Assembly: GCF_030151085.1 (NCBI RefSeq)
Contig: NZ_JASLER010000053.1
Span: 1-64,000 of the forward strand
Origin: Bacteroides sp.
GTDB taxonomy: Bacteria > Bacteroidota > Bacteroidia > Bacteroidales > Bacteroidaceae
Length of the DNA: 64,000 nucleotides
Direction: 5' to 3'
Positions 7,702 to 15,472 of this stretch are shown in pieces. The translations under genes and the position numbers were made by a program. The first letter of the stretch is position 1. Every line of letters begins with the position of its first letter. The notes under the pieces were generated by a model. That model was given only the letters and a program-made list of their open reading frames with translations. It did not search any database and was not told where the DNA came from.

Positions 7702-8209
7702 CGGACTTTCAACAGCATTTTCATCCTCACTTCAACCGGTATTGCTCTCTGATTTAAACAAAGCCTACAGTGATAAATCTCCAACCATAGGTGATTTAGA
7801 CCGTATGTACGAGTATGGTGCTTCTGCCTTATGGGTAAAGACCCAATTAACAGGTATTGATTTCGTGTCATCAACCAAGGAAGATGCAGACATGAATGCA
7901 CTAACAGAGTTCTCTAACTTGTTTTCACGTCAATATCATAGCACTAAATTGACAGAGTTCTTGCTATTCATAGCTCGGTTCAAATTAGGCCAGTATGGAA
8001 AATTTTATGGGTACTTCGACATGCTTACTATTGGTGAAGCATTTAAAAAGTTTATACGTGAACGTGCTTATGAGATTGATTCTATTGAACGAAGAAAGAA
8101 TAATCAGAAATACGACAATCCTATTGCTGAGTTTGAACGGTATCACGAACCAGCTGATTATATTCAAGTTGAAATTGATCGGCATAAAAGTAAATTTAAA
8201 AACAAATGA
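7664..8209 (+). CDS. Phage protein of DUF6633 type, unknown function
   Basis: 181 residues from the ATG at 7664; upstream in-frame starts at 7583 and 7634 would overlap the replication gene more. The sequence is helical (PTIGDLDRMYEYGASALWVKTQL, EFLLFIARFKLGQYGKFYG, FERYHEPADYIQVEIDRHK). I associate it, tentatively, with small helical proteins next to phage replication initiators in Bacteroides. It could assist helicase loading or origin work, by position only. Confidence 0.6.
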   Translation: MLESVKQRYPTFSGLSTAFSSSLQPVLLSDLNKAYSDKSPTIGDLDRMYEYGASALWVKTQLTGIDFVSSTKEDADMNALTEFSNLFSRQYHSTKLTEFLLFIARFKLGQYGKFYGYFDMLTIGEAFKKFIRERAYEIDSIERRKNNQKYDNPIAEFERYHEPADYIQVEIDRHKSKFKNK

Positions 8210-8316
8210 AAGACATAAAATTAATCAAGACTATCTTGTCAATCTTAGCGGCTTATGCTGCTTTTTATTTTGTCTGCTACTGGATAGCAGATTATTGTTT
8301 AAGAACTTATTTGTAA
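8206..8316 (+). CDS. 36-residue single-pass membrane peptide
   Basis: Starts in an ATGA overlap with the gene ending at 8209. MKDIKLIKT is followed by one hydrophobic helix (about 9-35), with aromatic residues near its end. Coupling to the upstream gene supports translation. No family recognised. Confidence 0.5.
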   Translation: MKDIKLIKTILSILAAYAAFYFVCYWIADYCLRTYL

Positions 8317-8320
8317 CACT

Positions 8321-8350
8321 ATGAGATCACTAAAAGAAATTGCAGCATAA
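8321..8350 (+). other. Nine-codon mini-ORF before the methyltransferase
   Basis: ATG at 8321 reads M-R-S-L-K-E-I-A-A then TAA, whose last A is the A of the ATG of the methyltransferase at 8350. It could bring ribosomes to that start by translational coupling, or be chance. No direct support beyond the TAATG junction. Confidence 0.25.
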
Positions 8351-9102
8351 TGAAACATATAGAATTATTCAATGACCACTTTCAGAACTACAAAGTTTAT
8401 GGAATACCAAAAGCCCAGCTTATCATTGCTGACGTTCCCTATAATCTTGGGAACAACGCCTATGCGTCTAACCCTGTTTGGTACGTTGACGGAGACAACA
8501 AAAACGGAGAGAGCAACAAGGCAGGTAAAGAATTCTTCGATACTGATAAGGATTTCCGTCCGGCTGAGTTCATGCACTTTTGCAGTCAAATGCTTGTTAA
8601 AGAGCCAAAAGATAAAGGGAAAGCTCCTTGTATGATTATCTTTTGCGAGTTCGAAGATCAATTCAGGTATATTGAACTAGGAAAACGATATGGGTTAAAT
8701 AACTACATTAACCTAGTATTCAGAAAAGACTTTTCAGCCCAAGTATTAAAGGCTAATATGAAAGTTGTAGGCAATTGTGAGTATGGTTTATTACTCTATC
8801 GGGAAAAGCTTCCTAAGTTCAATAATGATGGCAGAATGATTTTCAATTGTTTTGATTGGGTGAGAGATAGCGATACTCCGAAAGTTCACCCAACACAAAA
8901 GCCCGTTCCGCTTCTTCGAAGGTTGATAGAGATATTCACCGATAAAGGCGATGTCGTGATTGACCCATGCGCCGGTAGTGGTTCCACCTTACTCGCGGCA
9001 GCTCAAGTAGGACGCAAAGCATACGGATTTGAAATCAAGAAGAATTTTTATGCTGATGCGAATAAATTTGTGTTATCCCGCATACAACAAACTTTATTCT
9101 AA
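8350..9102 (+). CDS. DNA N4/N6 methyltransferase (beta-type order)
   Basis: 250 residues. Motif IV appears early as DVPYNLG (28-34), an allowed variant of DPPY. The region VHPTQKPVPLLRRLIE and then VIDPCAGSGSTLLAAA gives the AdoMet-binding motifs near the C-terminus, the beta-class order. It is probably an adenine-N6 or cytosine-N4 DNA methylase. No restriction partner is adjacent, so it is an orphan that may protect phage DNA. The start overlaps a mini-ORF stop. Confidence 0.85.
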   Translation: MKHIELFNDHFQNYKVYGIPKAQLIIADVPYNLGNNAYASNPVWYVDGDNKNGESNKAGKEFFDTDKDFRPAEFMHFCSQMLVKEPKDKGKAPCMIIFCEFEDQFRYIELGKRYGLNNYINLVFRKDFSAQVLKANMKVVGNCEYGLLLYREKLPKFNNDGRMIFNCFDWVRDSDTPKVHPTQKPVPLLRRLIEIFTDKGDVVIDPCAGSGSTLLAAAQVGRKAYGFEIKKNFYADANKFVLSRIQQTLF

Positions 9103-9131
9103 TAAATCTCCAAACCAATAAAGAGGTGAAT

Positions 9132-9362
9132 TTATTTGCTTCCCAAATCTCCCCACCATACAAGAGTGCCAATGATTCCCAAGAAAGCTATTCTACTAAG
9201 AACCCAATCTATTCCAAAGCAAAAAGCTAAATAGCAAATTGTGATTATTAATCCAATAGCAATCCAAGGCTTCAGTATCTTTAAAATATAATCCCGATCA
9301 GACGGATAATGGTATTGTATGTAGCGATTTAGTCTCTTTAAAAAAAACTTTATATTTCTCAT
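9132..9362 (-). CDS. Small membrane protein, minus strand
   Basis: 76 residues. A basic N-terminus (MRNIKFFLKRLNRYIQYHY) precedes two hydrophobic helices (about 32-50 and 53-70). It is opposite in direction to the phage operon and lies downstream of the EVE-HNH gene on the same strand, separated by 53 bases. It may form an accessory pair with it. No family recognised. Confidence 0.5.
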   Translation of the reverse strand: MRNIKFFLKRLNRYIQYHYPSDRDYILKILKPWIAIGLIITICYLAFCFGIDWVLSRIAFLGIIGTLVWWGDLGSK

Positions 9363-9415
9363 AGTATAATATTATGTTCATAATAAGTCAGACATGCCAG
9401 TAGATTCAAGATGTA

Positions 9416-10192
9416 TTATGGAGTGAGTATACTCTTTTTCAACATCTGTTTTAGTTCTTCAATTGCTAAAACGTGGTCTTTTCCTCGGTGAATCATACAA
9501 TGGCAATTAGGACATACAGGCATTAGATCAGTTTGGGGATCAACAATTTGTTCTCCAGTTTCAGAAAGAGGTTTTATATGGTGGATATGAATAAAACCAC
9601 GGCCGACTTCACCATAAGATTCGAGAAAGTTAAATCCACATACCATACATGTATAACCATGGATGTCTAGTGCCTGTTGACGTAGTTTAGGTTTTCTTTC
9701 ATATGTAGTTGAGTAAGTCCTTTTTTGTTTTCCCTCTGTTACATTGGATGTTAATTCTTCATTTTGATCTATTACAATTGAAATACAACATTGAGAGAGT
9801 ATTTTTTCATAGACTTCCTTGGTTATAGGTCTTGTCCCATCTCGCCAATAGTTTGTTTGACGTGAAGTTGGAATGGTCTCTAAATAATGACCATCTTTAT
9901 CCTTTGTAAAAATTGGACTATCAAATGCTTGGAAATTTATTATCTCAGAGAAATAATCATTCTTAGTAGAATTAGGATCAGGATATTGTTTGCCAATCTC
10001 TCCAATTCCAAAATAATGAGCTTTCGATGTCAAGCGATATTTCTCATATTTTTTATCTGTAAGATTACCTTTATAATAAATAACCTTAGTTCCAGGTACA
10101 AGAGATTTCAAATGCCGTTTGGGATGATGATATAATTCCCCAGTCTTGTCTTTCCATTGTGATAAGTCATTCTCAGTTATGATAGCGTACAT
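9416..10192 (-). CDS. EVE-like N-terminal domain plus McrA-type HNH nuclease
   Basis: 258 residues. The first 130 residues (VPGTKVIYYKG, HYFGIGEIGK, then IPTSRQTNYWRDGTRPITKEVYEKIL) look like the EVE/PUA-like modified-base reader found before HNH domains. The nuclease half has Cys182/Cys185, IHIHHIKPLSE (201-211), and PVCPNCHCMIHRG with Cys227, Cys230, His231 and His235, a complete McrA-like HNH site. Such proteins restrict DNA with modified bases (type IV). Minus-strand cargo between phage operons, with AT-rich flanks, fits a self-standing anti-phage gene. The target modification is unknown. Confidence 0.75.
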   Translation of the reverse strand: MYAIITENDLSQWKDKTGELYHHPKRHLKSLVPGTKVIYYKGNLTDKKYEKYRLTSKAHYFGIGEIGKQYPDPNSTKNDYFSEIINFQAFDSPIFTKDKDGHYLETIPTSRQTNYWRDGTRPITKEVYEKILSQCCISIVIDQNEELTSNVTEGKQKRTYSTTYERKPKLRQQALDIHGYTCMVCGFNFLESYGEVGRGFIHIHHIKPLSETGEQIVDPQTDLMPVCPNCHCMIHRGKDHVLAIEELKQMLKKSILTP

Positions 10193-10273
10193 AGTATTAA
10201 CTCTTTTAGTTTAAGAACAAATATATAAGTTTTCTTCGAGTATATAAATTTAAATAGAAAAATAATTATTCCA

Positions 10274-10435
10274 ATGAAATACCTAATAACCAAAATCGAG
10301 TATATCACCGGTGATACCCGCCGAAGTGAGAAAGTAAACATCGAGACTGACGATATCGAAGTCGAAAGAAACAGACTACGCGTAGAGAATCCTTGTTATT
10401 TGATATACTTCACCTATACGACTGTACCATGTTGA
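10274..10435 (+). CDS. 53-residue phage protein
   Basis: ATG at 10274 in an AT-rich context. The sequence begins KYLITKIEYITGDTRRSEKVNIET, a strand-turn-strand pattern. Its stop (10433-10435) overlaps the next ATG at 10429, so the two are coupled. I recognise no family. Too short for many gene finders. Confidence 0.5.
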   Translation: MKYLITKIEYITGDTRRSEKVNIETDDIEVERNRLRVENPCYLIYFTYTTVPC

Positions 10436-10671
10436 CACTTGGTGATGATGACCTGCCGATCGGTAGGAGGAAGAAAGGCAATTACATGAGTATCGGAGGA
10501 GTTCTACACAAACGCTGTAGCCATTGCGGTCAATTCTTCCGGCTGAACTACTTCTACCCACTGAAGTACACCCGCAATGGGAAGCGCTTTGAAACCCTGC
10601 AATCTTGGTGCAAGTTCTGCACTATCACTGAGAATTGCAGAAGGGTAAAGGAAAAATCGAAAATCAATTAA
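10429..10671 (+). CDS. Small zinc-ribbon-like protein
   Basis: 80 residues from the ATG at 10429, overlapping the previous stop. Two Cys pairs, CSHCG and CKFC, spaced about 32 residues apart, with aromatic residues between them (FFRLNYFYPLKY), suggest a treble-clef or zinc-ribbon fold related to recombination endonuclease VII-like knuckles but lacking the catalytic His region. Probably nucleic-acid binding. Confidence 0.55.
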   Translation: MLTLGDDDLPIGRRKKGNYMSIGGVLHKRCSHCGQFFRLNYFYPLKYTRNGKRFETLQSWCKFCTITENCRRVKEKSKIN

Positions 10672-10688
10672 TTAATAACAAAATAGTA

Positions 10689-10976
10689 ATGAATAAAACT
10701 CAAAAGGAATTGTTAGCAAGGCTTATGACTGTTACAAACAGTCTTGGAGGAACGCTTGATGGAACTGCAACTTGTGAGCAAAAGTATATTGATAGACAAC
10801 GAGCCCACATGCTCTCATACAAGGTCATATACGGTTTATTCGGTGATAATCCTAATAATCCATATCGTGAAGATGATATAAGCAATGCTTATAAAGCTAT
10901 TGAAGAAATGGAGAAGCTGGAACAAAATATATATCCTGACCGAAGCGGCTTTTTAAAGGATGAAGAAAAACAATAA
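10689..10976 (+). CDS. Helical phage protein, unknown
   Basis: 95 residues from the ATG at 10689 (an in-frame start at 10635 lies inside the preceding gene). Mostly helical: KTQKELLARLMTVTNSL, then an acidic C-terminal helix. The 3' end overlaps the next gene. No domain recognised. Confidence 0.5.
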   Translation: MNKTQKELLARLMTVTNSLGGTLDGTATCEQKYIDRQRAHMLSYKVIYGLFGDNPNNPYREDDISNAYKAIEEMEKLEQNIYPDRSGFLKDEEKQ

Positions 10977-11274
10977 TCCTCAATACAAAGAAAAAATGAA
11001 TATTATGGAATACGGATATGAAAAGAAAGATCACCGTGGTAACTTGGTTTACCCGATGTACCCAGTACAAGAAGAAAAGGCTGACCATGTAATAGCAGCT
11101 TATATTGTAGGTAATGGTTATGTGCCTGTATCACCAGTAACTTATGACTCAGAAGAAGAATGCCGCAAGGCTTGTGACGTACACAATAACTTTCACAAGT
11201 GGACGAAAGTAGAAGTTGAAGCCATCTTCTTCAAGTCAATTACAGGACAATATCCAGAAGAAACAAAAGAGTAA
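10960..11274 (+). CDS. Small phage protein, unknown
   Basis: 104 residues from 10960; alternative ATGs at 10996 and 11005 are equally possible, and MEYGYEKKDHRGNLVYPMYP may be the true beginning. The middle reads IAAYIVGNGYVPVSPVTYDSEEECRKACDVHN, resembling small Bacteroides phage proteins of unknown role. Likely part of the accessory early operon ending with the radical SAM gene. Confidence 0.5.
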   Translation: MKKNNNPQYKEKMNIMEYGYEKKDHRGNLVYPMYPVQEEKADHVIAAYIVGNGYVPVSPVTYDSEEECRKACDVHNNFHKWTKVEVEAIFFKSITGQYPEETKE

Positions 11275-11302
11275 CAATAAATAGATAAAAACTTCATAAA
11301 AA

Positions 11303-12217
11303 ATGAACATCGGACTAATAGACGTAGACGGTCATAACTTCCCTAATTTTGCTCTTATGCGTGCATCTGCATATCATAAGTCAAGAGGTGATCAAGTTGA
11401 ATGGGCTATTCCTTTTAATAGATATGACAAGGTGATGGCGAGTAAGGTGTTTGCTTTTACTCCCGATTTCAACTACTTGTCATTACAGGCTGATACCATT
11501 GAAAAAGGGGGAACCGGATACGACATAAAGAAACGACTATCGCACGAGATTGAGAAAAGCCCATTGATGGACTATTCAATATATCCTCAGTATAATTTTT
11601 CAATTCAATTCTTTAGCCGAGGCTGCATCCGAAAATGCCTTTTCTGTTTAGTTCGCGAAAAAGAAGGATATATCCAACCTGTTTCCCCGGTTGATCTAAA
11701 TCCACAAGGAAAATGGATCGAGGTACTGGATAATAATTTCTTTGCTAATCCAAATTGGAGAGATTCGGTTAATTATCTTCTTAAAGCGAAACAGCCCGTA
11801 AAACTTCACGGCGTGGACGTTAGAATTATGAACGAAGAGCAAGCGTATTGGCTGAATAAATTGAAAATGAAGCAGAACATACACATCGCTTGGGATTTAC
11901 CGCAAATTGATCTAACGGACAGGCTTAAAGAGATGATAAAGTATGTAAAGCCATACAAGATTACTTGCTACGTATTGATTGGTTTCAATTCCACTATTGA
12001 GCAAGATTTGTTTCGGCTTGATACTCTCAAAGGTTTAGGTATTACTCCATTTGTACAGCCATATAGAGACTTTACAAATAACAGGAAGCCTAAACAATAC
12101 GAATTAGACCTTGCGAGGTGGGCAAATAAGATGTGGCTATTCAAGTCGTTTGACTTTGCCGATTTCTCGCCACGCAAAGGATTTAAGTGTGACTATTATT
12201 TAAAACAATTAGCGTAA
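11303..12217 (+). CDS. Radical SAM protein
   Basis: 304 residues. FSRGCIRKCLFC gives the three iron-sulphur Cys (108, 112, 115; C-x3-C-x2-C). The first 60 residues (IGLIDVDGHNFPNFALMRASAYHKSRGD) look like a B12-binding-like Rossmann half, as in B12-dependent radical SAM enzymes, though no His for cobalamin is evident. ITCYVLIGFNST in the barrel matches the family. Substrate unknown. Such genes occur in Bacteroides phages and may modify nucleic acids or cofactors. Confidence 0.8.
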   Translation: MNIGLIDVDGHNFPNFALMRASAYHKSRGDQVEWAIPFNRYDKVMASKVFAFTPDFNYLSLQADTIEKGGTGYDIKKRLSHEIEKSPLMDYSIYPQYNFSIQFFSRGCIRKCLFCLVREKEGYIQPVSPVDLNPQGKWIEVLDNNFFANPNWRDSVNYLLKAKQPVKLHGVDVRIMNEEQAYWLNKLKMKQNIHIAWDLPQIDLTDRLKEMIKYVKPYKITCYVLIGFNSTIEQDLFRLDTLKGLGITPFVQPYRDFTNNRKPKQYELDLARWANKMWLFKSFDFADFSPRKGFKCDYYLKQLA

Positions 12218-12226
12218 ACAATAAAT

Positions 12227-12295
12227 AACGAACCAAGAGGCAGGCACGGCGGGAATCCGTGAGTTAAACAGAGTTGCACCCTGTTGAGGTTCGTT
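12227..12295 (+). ncRNA. Three-way-junction RNA before the recombinase
   Basis: An 8-bp closing stem AACGAACC (12227-12234) with GGTTCGTT (12288-12295) encloses two hairpins: CACGG, 7-base loop CGGGAAT, CCGTG (12245-12261) and AACAG, 9-base loop, CTGTT (12267-12285). The 69-nt plan mirrors the other tRNA-like elements, although the T loop is not canonical. It may be an RNA or a structured leader of the recombinase 38 bases on. Confidence 0.45.
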
Positions 12296-12333
12296 TTAAA
12301 TGATTATTAAAGATACAGTATTAACCCTTTAAA

Positions 12334-13343
12334 ATGATACAGCCGCACCCCTACAATTATCCCAACCGGTCCAGCCCCGCCAAGCGAGAAAGGACTACAT
12401 CAACCACTTCCGGCAAGAGAAACCACTAGAAGGTATATTCTTCACTTCTTTTGCCAAGGAATTACTTGAAAAGCGCAGCAGACGCAAGTCTGAACACTAT
12501 GCCGCCGTTTACGATACGATCATCAAGCACATAGATGCTTTCTCCGAGGAATTTGAATGCGACATCTATACCAATTCTGTTACAGCGGAGTTCTTAGATG
12601 ATTTCATCGTTTATCTCGAAGACCAAGGCTTGAAACATAACACCATCGTAGGCTATATACAGAAGATTCAAACTCTCGTCCGCCGGGCATCGCAGTACAA
12701 TTATGCAGTAGATAACACTTACGATGAGATTGATTTGAAATTAGAACCAACAAACGCCGTGTTCCTGAGTATGAATGAGATTACCCGCATTTACTATTAC
12801 AAGTTCGAGAATCAAGATAAACGGAAAGCCAAGGAGCGTATAAGAGACTTATTCGTTATAGGTTGCCTTACCGCTCTCAGATACTCCGATTACTCCACGC
12901 TAACGAAAGATAATTTCCAAGGTAATTATATCGTGAAGCGGACGAAGAAGACGAATATAGACGTTAAGGTTCCAATGCACGATTATGTAAAAGAAATCTT
13001 TACCAAGTATAACGGTCGCATCCCTTGTGGGCTCTGCATTCAGTACGTCAACAAGTATTTGAAAGTGATAATGAAGGAAATAGGATTGAATGACCTTGTG
13101 ACCTACTCTTATACTCAGGGTGGTAAGCTAGTTACTGTTACCCGTGAAAAGTGGGAATTAATCAGCAGTCATACGGCCCGACGGCCAGCAGCTACCAATA
13201 TGTATCTCACCGGCAGGATGAAGACTTTAGAGATAATGAAGCTAACCGGACATCGAACTGAGCAAAACTTCTTCCGATACATACGATTGACTGGCGAAGA
13301 TACCGCCCGATCTATATCCGGGGATATGTATTTTAGAAAATAA
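12334..13343 (+). CDS. Tyrosine recombinase (integrase), N-terminal frameshift
   Basis: The catalytic domain is complete: Arg in GCLTALRYSDYSTL, Lys in TKKTNIDVKV, HTARR, and GHRTEQNFFRYIR with the nucleophilic Tyr. The SAM-like N-terminal domain (KDYINHFRQEKPLEG to LEDQGLKHNTI) is open from 12333 but has no ATG in that frame; the first TTG is 12630. An ATG at 12334 starts a 31-codon frame (MIQPHPYNYPNRSSPAK) that fits the family N-terminus and would need a -1 shift near 12384. Either a single-base lesion or recoding. Its place mid-prophage is unusual for the integrase. Confidence 0.75.
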
Positions 13344-13362
13344 ACGATTAAGATTAAAAGAA

Positions 13363-13764
13363 ATGAGAACAATAAAATTCAGAGGAAAGAGACCCAATGA
13401 CGGCGAATGGATATTCGGAGACTTACTTACCAGTAGTGATGAATGTTGCCACATATCACAAGTAACTATCTTAGAGGATATATCAACAAAGCAGTTTAGA
13501 GAGTTAATTACAGAAGTTATATCCAATACAGTCGGTCAGTTCACCGGACTACTCGATAAGAGCGGTAAGGAGATATACGAATGTGACGTACTCAACAATG
13601 GACAGCGTAATTACTGCGTGTGCTGGAATGAATCACGTGGCGCATGGTGGTTAAAAAGCAAAGACCTCATATATACTCAACCGCTTGGATTTCTATCAAC
13701 AGAACTCTTTATTATCGGTTCAACCCATGATAATCCTGAACTACTGAAAGGAGGCAAAGAATGA
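13363..13764 (+). CDS. YopX family protein
   Basis: 133 residues. MRTIKFRGKRPNDGEWIFGDLL, then NTVGQFTGLLDKSGKEIYECDVLN and the ending FIIGSTHDNPELL match the phage YopX family, whose role is unknown. It starts 19 bases after the recombinase and overlaps the next gene (stop 13764, start 13761). Its downstream neighbour has an AAGGAGG site in this gene's end. Confidence 0.85.
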   Translation: MRTIKFRGKRPNDGEWIFGDLLTSSDECCHISQVTILEDISTKQFRELITEVISNTVGQFTGLLDKSGKEIYECDVLNNGQRNYCVCWNESRGAWWLKSKDLIYTQPLGFLSTELFIIGSTHDNPELLKGGKE

Positions 13765-14222
13765 GTTTTACTTCACCGTGTTACATAACGCTGATAGATA
13801 AGGAAAAGGCACGTGAAATATGCTATAAACTCCTTTGCTTAGGGTATGAGTTCGTAAATGATAGCGGTAGATACATTGACGTATATTTGAATCTGTCTAT
13901 AGATGAAACTGGAAAGATTATCATTAGCACAGGTATGTCTCGTTTCCATATACATAGAAAAACAGATAAGTATCTAAAAAGCAGGAACAGATACAATACC
14001 TATGGTGCACATGTCGACTGCGGTACCAACGAGCAACTATTCCTTGCTATCGCTGCAAAACGTGATGGCACAAGCACAAGGCAATACTGGGTCTTTGATG
14101 AAGATTTTGAATCTCACAAGAAAGGAGATTTCGTTATAGGAAATTTCACCCGGTGCTCATGTTATTGTCATGTGGCAACCGTCGAGGAACTTATCAATCT
14201 CTTTAAAAACAAAGAACAATGA
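13761..14222 (+). CDS. Phage protein, unknown
   Basis: 153 residues. The ATG has an AAAGGAGG site 7 bases upstream. Patterns: LGYEFVNDSGRYIDVYLNLS, then a Cys-rich end (RCSCYCHVATVEELINLF). No family recognised. Coupled to YopX upstream and to the truncated gene at 14220 downstream through ATGA. Confidence 0.5.
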   Translation: MSFTSPCYITLIDKEKAREICYKLLCLGYEFVNDSGRYIDVYLNLSIDETGKIIISTGMSRFHIHRKTDKYLKSRNRYNTYGAHVDCGTNEQLFLAIAAKRDGTSTRQYWVFDEDFESHKKGDFVIGNFTRCSCYCHVATVEELINLFKNKEQ

Positions 14223-14285
14223 AAAATCAAACCCCATCAATCGAACAGATGAAGCAATTGCAGTCGCTCGGTGTAGTCGCAAATA
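14220..14285 (+). pseudogene. 5' remnant of the gene found whole at 14949
   Basis: ATG in an ATGA overlap with the preceding stop. The first 22 codons (NQTPSIEQMKQLQSLGVV) parallel the N-terminus of the protein at 14949 (NQIATTREQSEKLLSLGVL). After that the frame runs into antisense of the TIR gene end and stops. It looks like the broken beginning of an ancestral gene, cut by insertion of the TIR cassette. The end coordinate is approximate. Confidence 0.5.
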
Positions 14286-14302
14286 ATGCGAATGCAATCT
14301 CT

Positions 14303-14887
14303 CTACTTTTTCTTTTTAGAGCGATTAATAAATGGAAAAGACATCATTAGTCCTACTGCAATAGCATTTTTAATTAAATCGGCTTTATGTGTATTTTTAT
14401 GTGTAATTGATTCATTACGTTTTTTTGTCTCTTGGGTTTGCTTAATATCATTTGTCTTAGTGGTTTCTGTTTGAGAAATATCAGATGACCTCCCTAATGT
14501 ACTTAATATTGACAAAATAAGGTCTTGAAATTTTTGCTCATAATCTGGATAAGCATCAATCCAGTGGTATTGATTTAAAATTAATCGACTTCCACCTTTT
14601 AATGGAGTTTCATCAATGCGATATGGGATTATGTGCTTTTGTTCTGTGAATGCAACATTAAGCTCGCCTTTAACCCAGTTTGAAGCAGAAGACTGTTTTG
14701 AGAATATGATTACAAATATCTTGCAATTAATTATTGCATCATCTATAACATCTCCATATTCAGACCCAGAAGGAATGTTCCGTGGTGCGATCCAACATTT
14801 TATCTTATTTTGTTCCAGTGCATGACAAATTGCTAAGGAAGCTTCACTGTTTTCATGTGAATAACTTATAAATACATCATGTCCCAT
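14303..14887 (-). CDS. TIR-domain protein with C-terminal hydrophobic segment
   Basis: 194 residues from the ATG at 14887. The TIR domain fills residues 3-125: HDVFISYSHEN, CWIAPRNIPSG, then WVKGE with the conserved Glu75 expected in NADase-active TIRs, and HIIPYRID. A Thr/Lys-rich linker follows, and a hydrophobic stretch (AIAVGLMMSFPFI, about 175-187) before a KKKK tail may attach to membrane. Bacterial stand-alone TIRs act in anti-phage defence (Thoeris ThsB and others). No ThsA-like partner is adjacent. Minus-strand cargo inside a phage operon. Confidence 0.8.
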   Translation of the reverse strand: MGHDVFISYSHENSEASLAICHALEQNKIKCWIAPRNIPSGSEYGDVIDDAIINCKIFVIIFSKQSSASNWVKGELNVAFTEQKHIIPYRIDETPLKGGSRLILNQYHWIDAYPDYEQKFQDLILSILSTLGRSSDISQTETTKTNDIKQTQETKKRNESITHKNTHKADLIKNAIAVGLMMSFPFINRSKKKK

Positions 14888-14948
14888 AGTATGTGTGTTT
14901 TTATTTTCACAAATATATGATTTTATTTTATTAAAATGAAAGAATAGT

Positions 14949-15464
14949 ATGATAAATTTTGAAAACCAAATTGCTACCACCCGGGAGCAATCAGAAAAAT
15001 TGCTCTCCCTTGGAGTATTGCCGGAGACGGCTGATATGGTATATCACCATACAAAGAGTAAAACGGCTGCACTTGAATGGGAACTTAAACCATATCCGCC
15101 AACTTTAAGAAGTACTACCAAGCTGAACATTGCGAGACTTGCAAGCTCACTTCATAAGCACCCTGATGGAACGACAATGACTGGTGAAGAAGTGTTTGAT
15201 GAGATTTGGGGAAAGGACGTGCCTGCTTGGTCTTTATCTCGACTTATTGATATGATGCCATCCGAGATAACTATAGATAGAACTGTAGGTGGTCTTTTTA
15301 TATCACATATAGACATCTCTTATTTTGGATTTAACTCTGACAAGACAATAAGTTTCCTTACCGGATTTTCCATAGGAGCCAATGAAACAATATTTGATAT
15401 TTGCATTGATATGATTGATTGGCTTATCAAGAATCGGCATTTTAACAAAGAATATTTGAAATGA
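14949..15464 (+). CDS. Phage protein, unknown, flanking the TIR cassette
   Basis: 171 residues. It begins INFENQIATTREQSEKLLSLGV, the same pattern as the remnant at 14220, followed by WGKDVPAWSLSRLIDMMPSEI and ISYFGFNSDKTISFLTGF. Proteins of this shape occur in Bacteroides phages; I know no function. The TIR gene starts 61 bases upstream on the other strand. Confidence 0.55.
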   Translation: MINFENQIATTREQSEKLLSLGVLPETADMVYHHTKSKTAALEWELKPYPPTLRSTTKLNIARLASSLHKHPDGTTMTGEEVFDEIWGKDVPAWSLSRLIDMMPSEITIDRTVGGLFISHIDISYFGFNSDKTISFLTGFSIGANETIFDICIDMIDWLIKNRHFNKEYLK

Positions 15465-15472
15465 GAAACTAA

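Noticed and set aside
12370..12390. Programmed -1 slippage in the recombinase
   Set aside because: No X-XXY-YYZ heptamer with a downstream stem was found; a one-base lesion explains the data with fewer assumptions, so only flagged.
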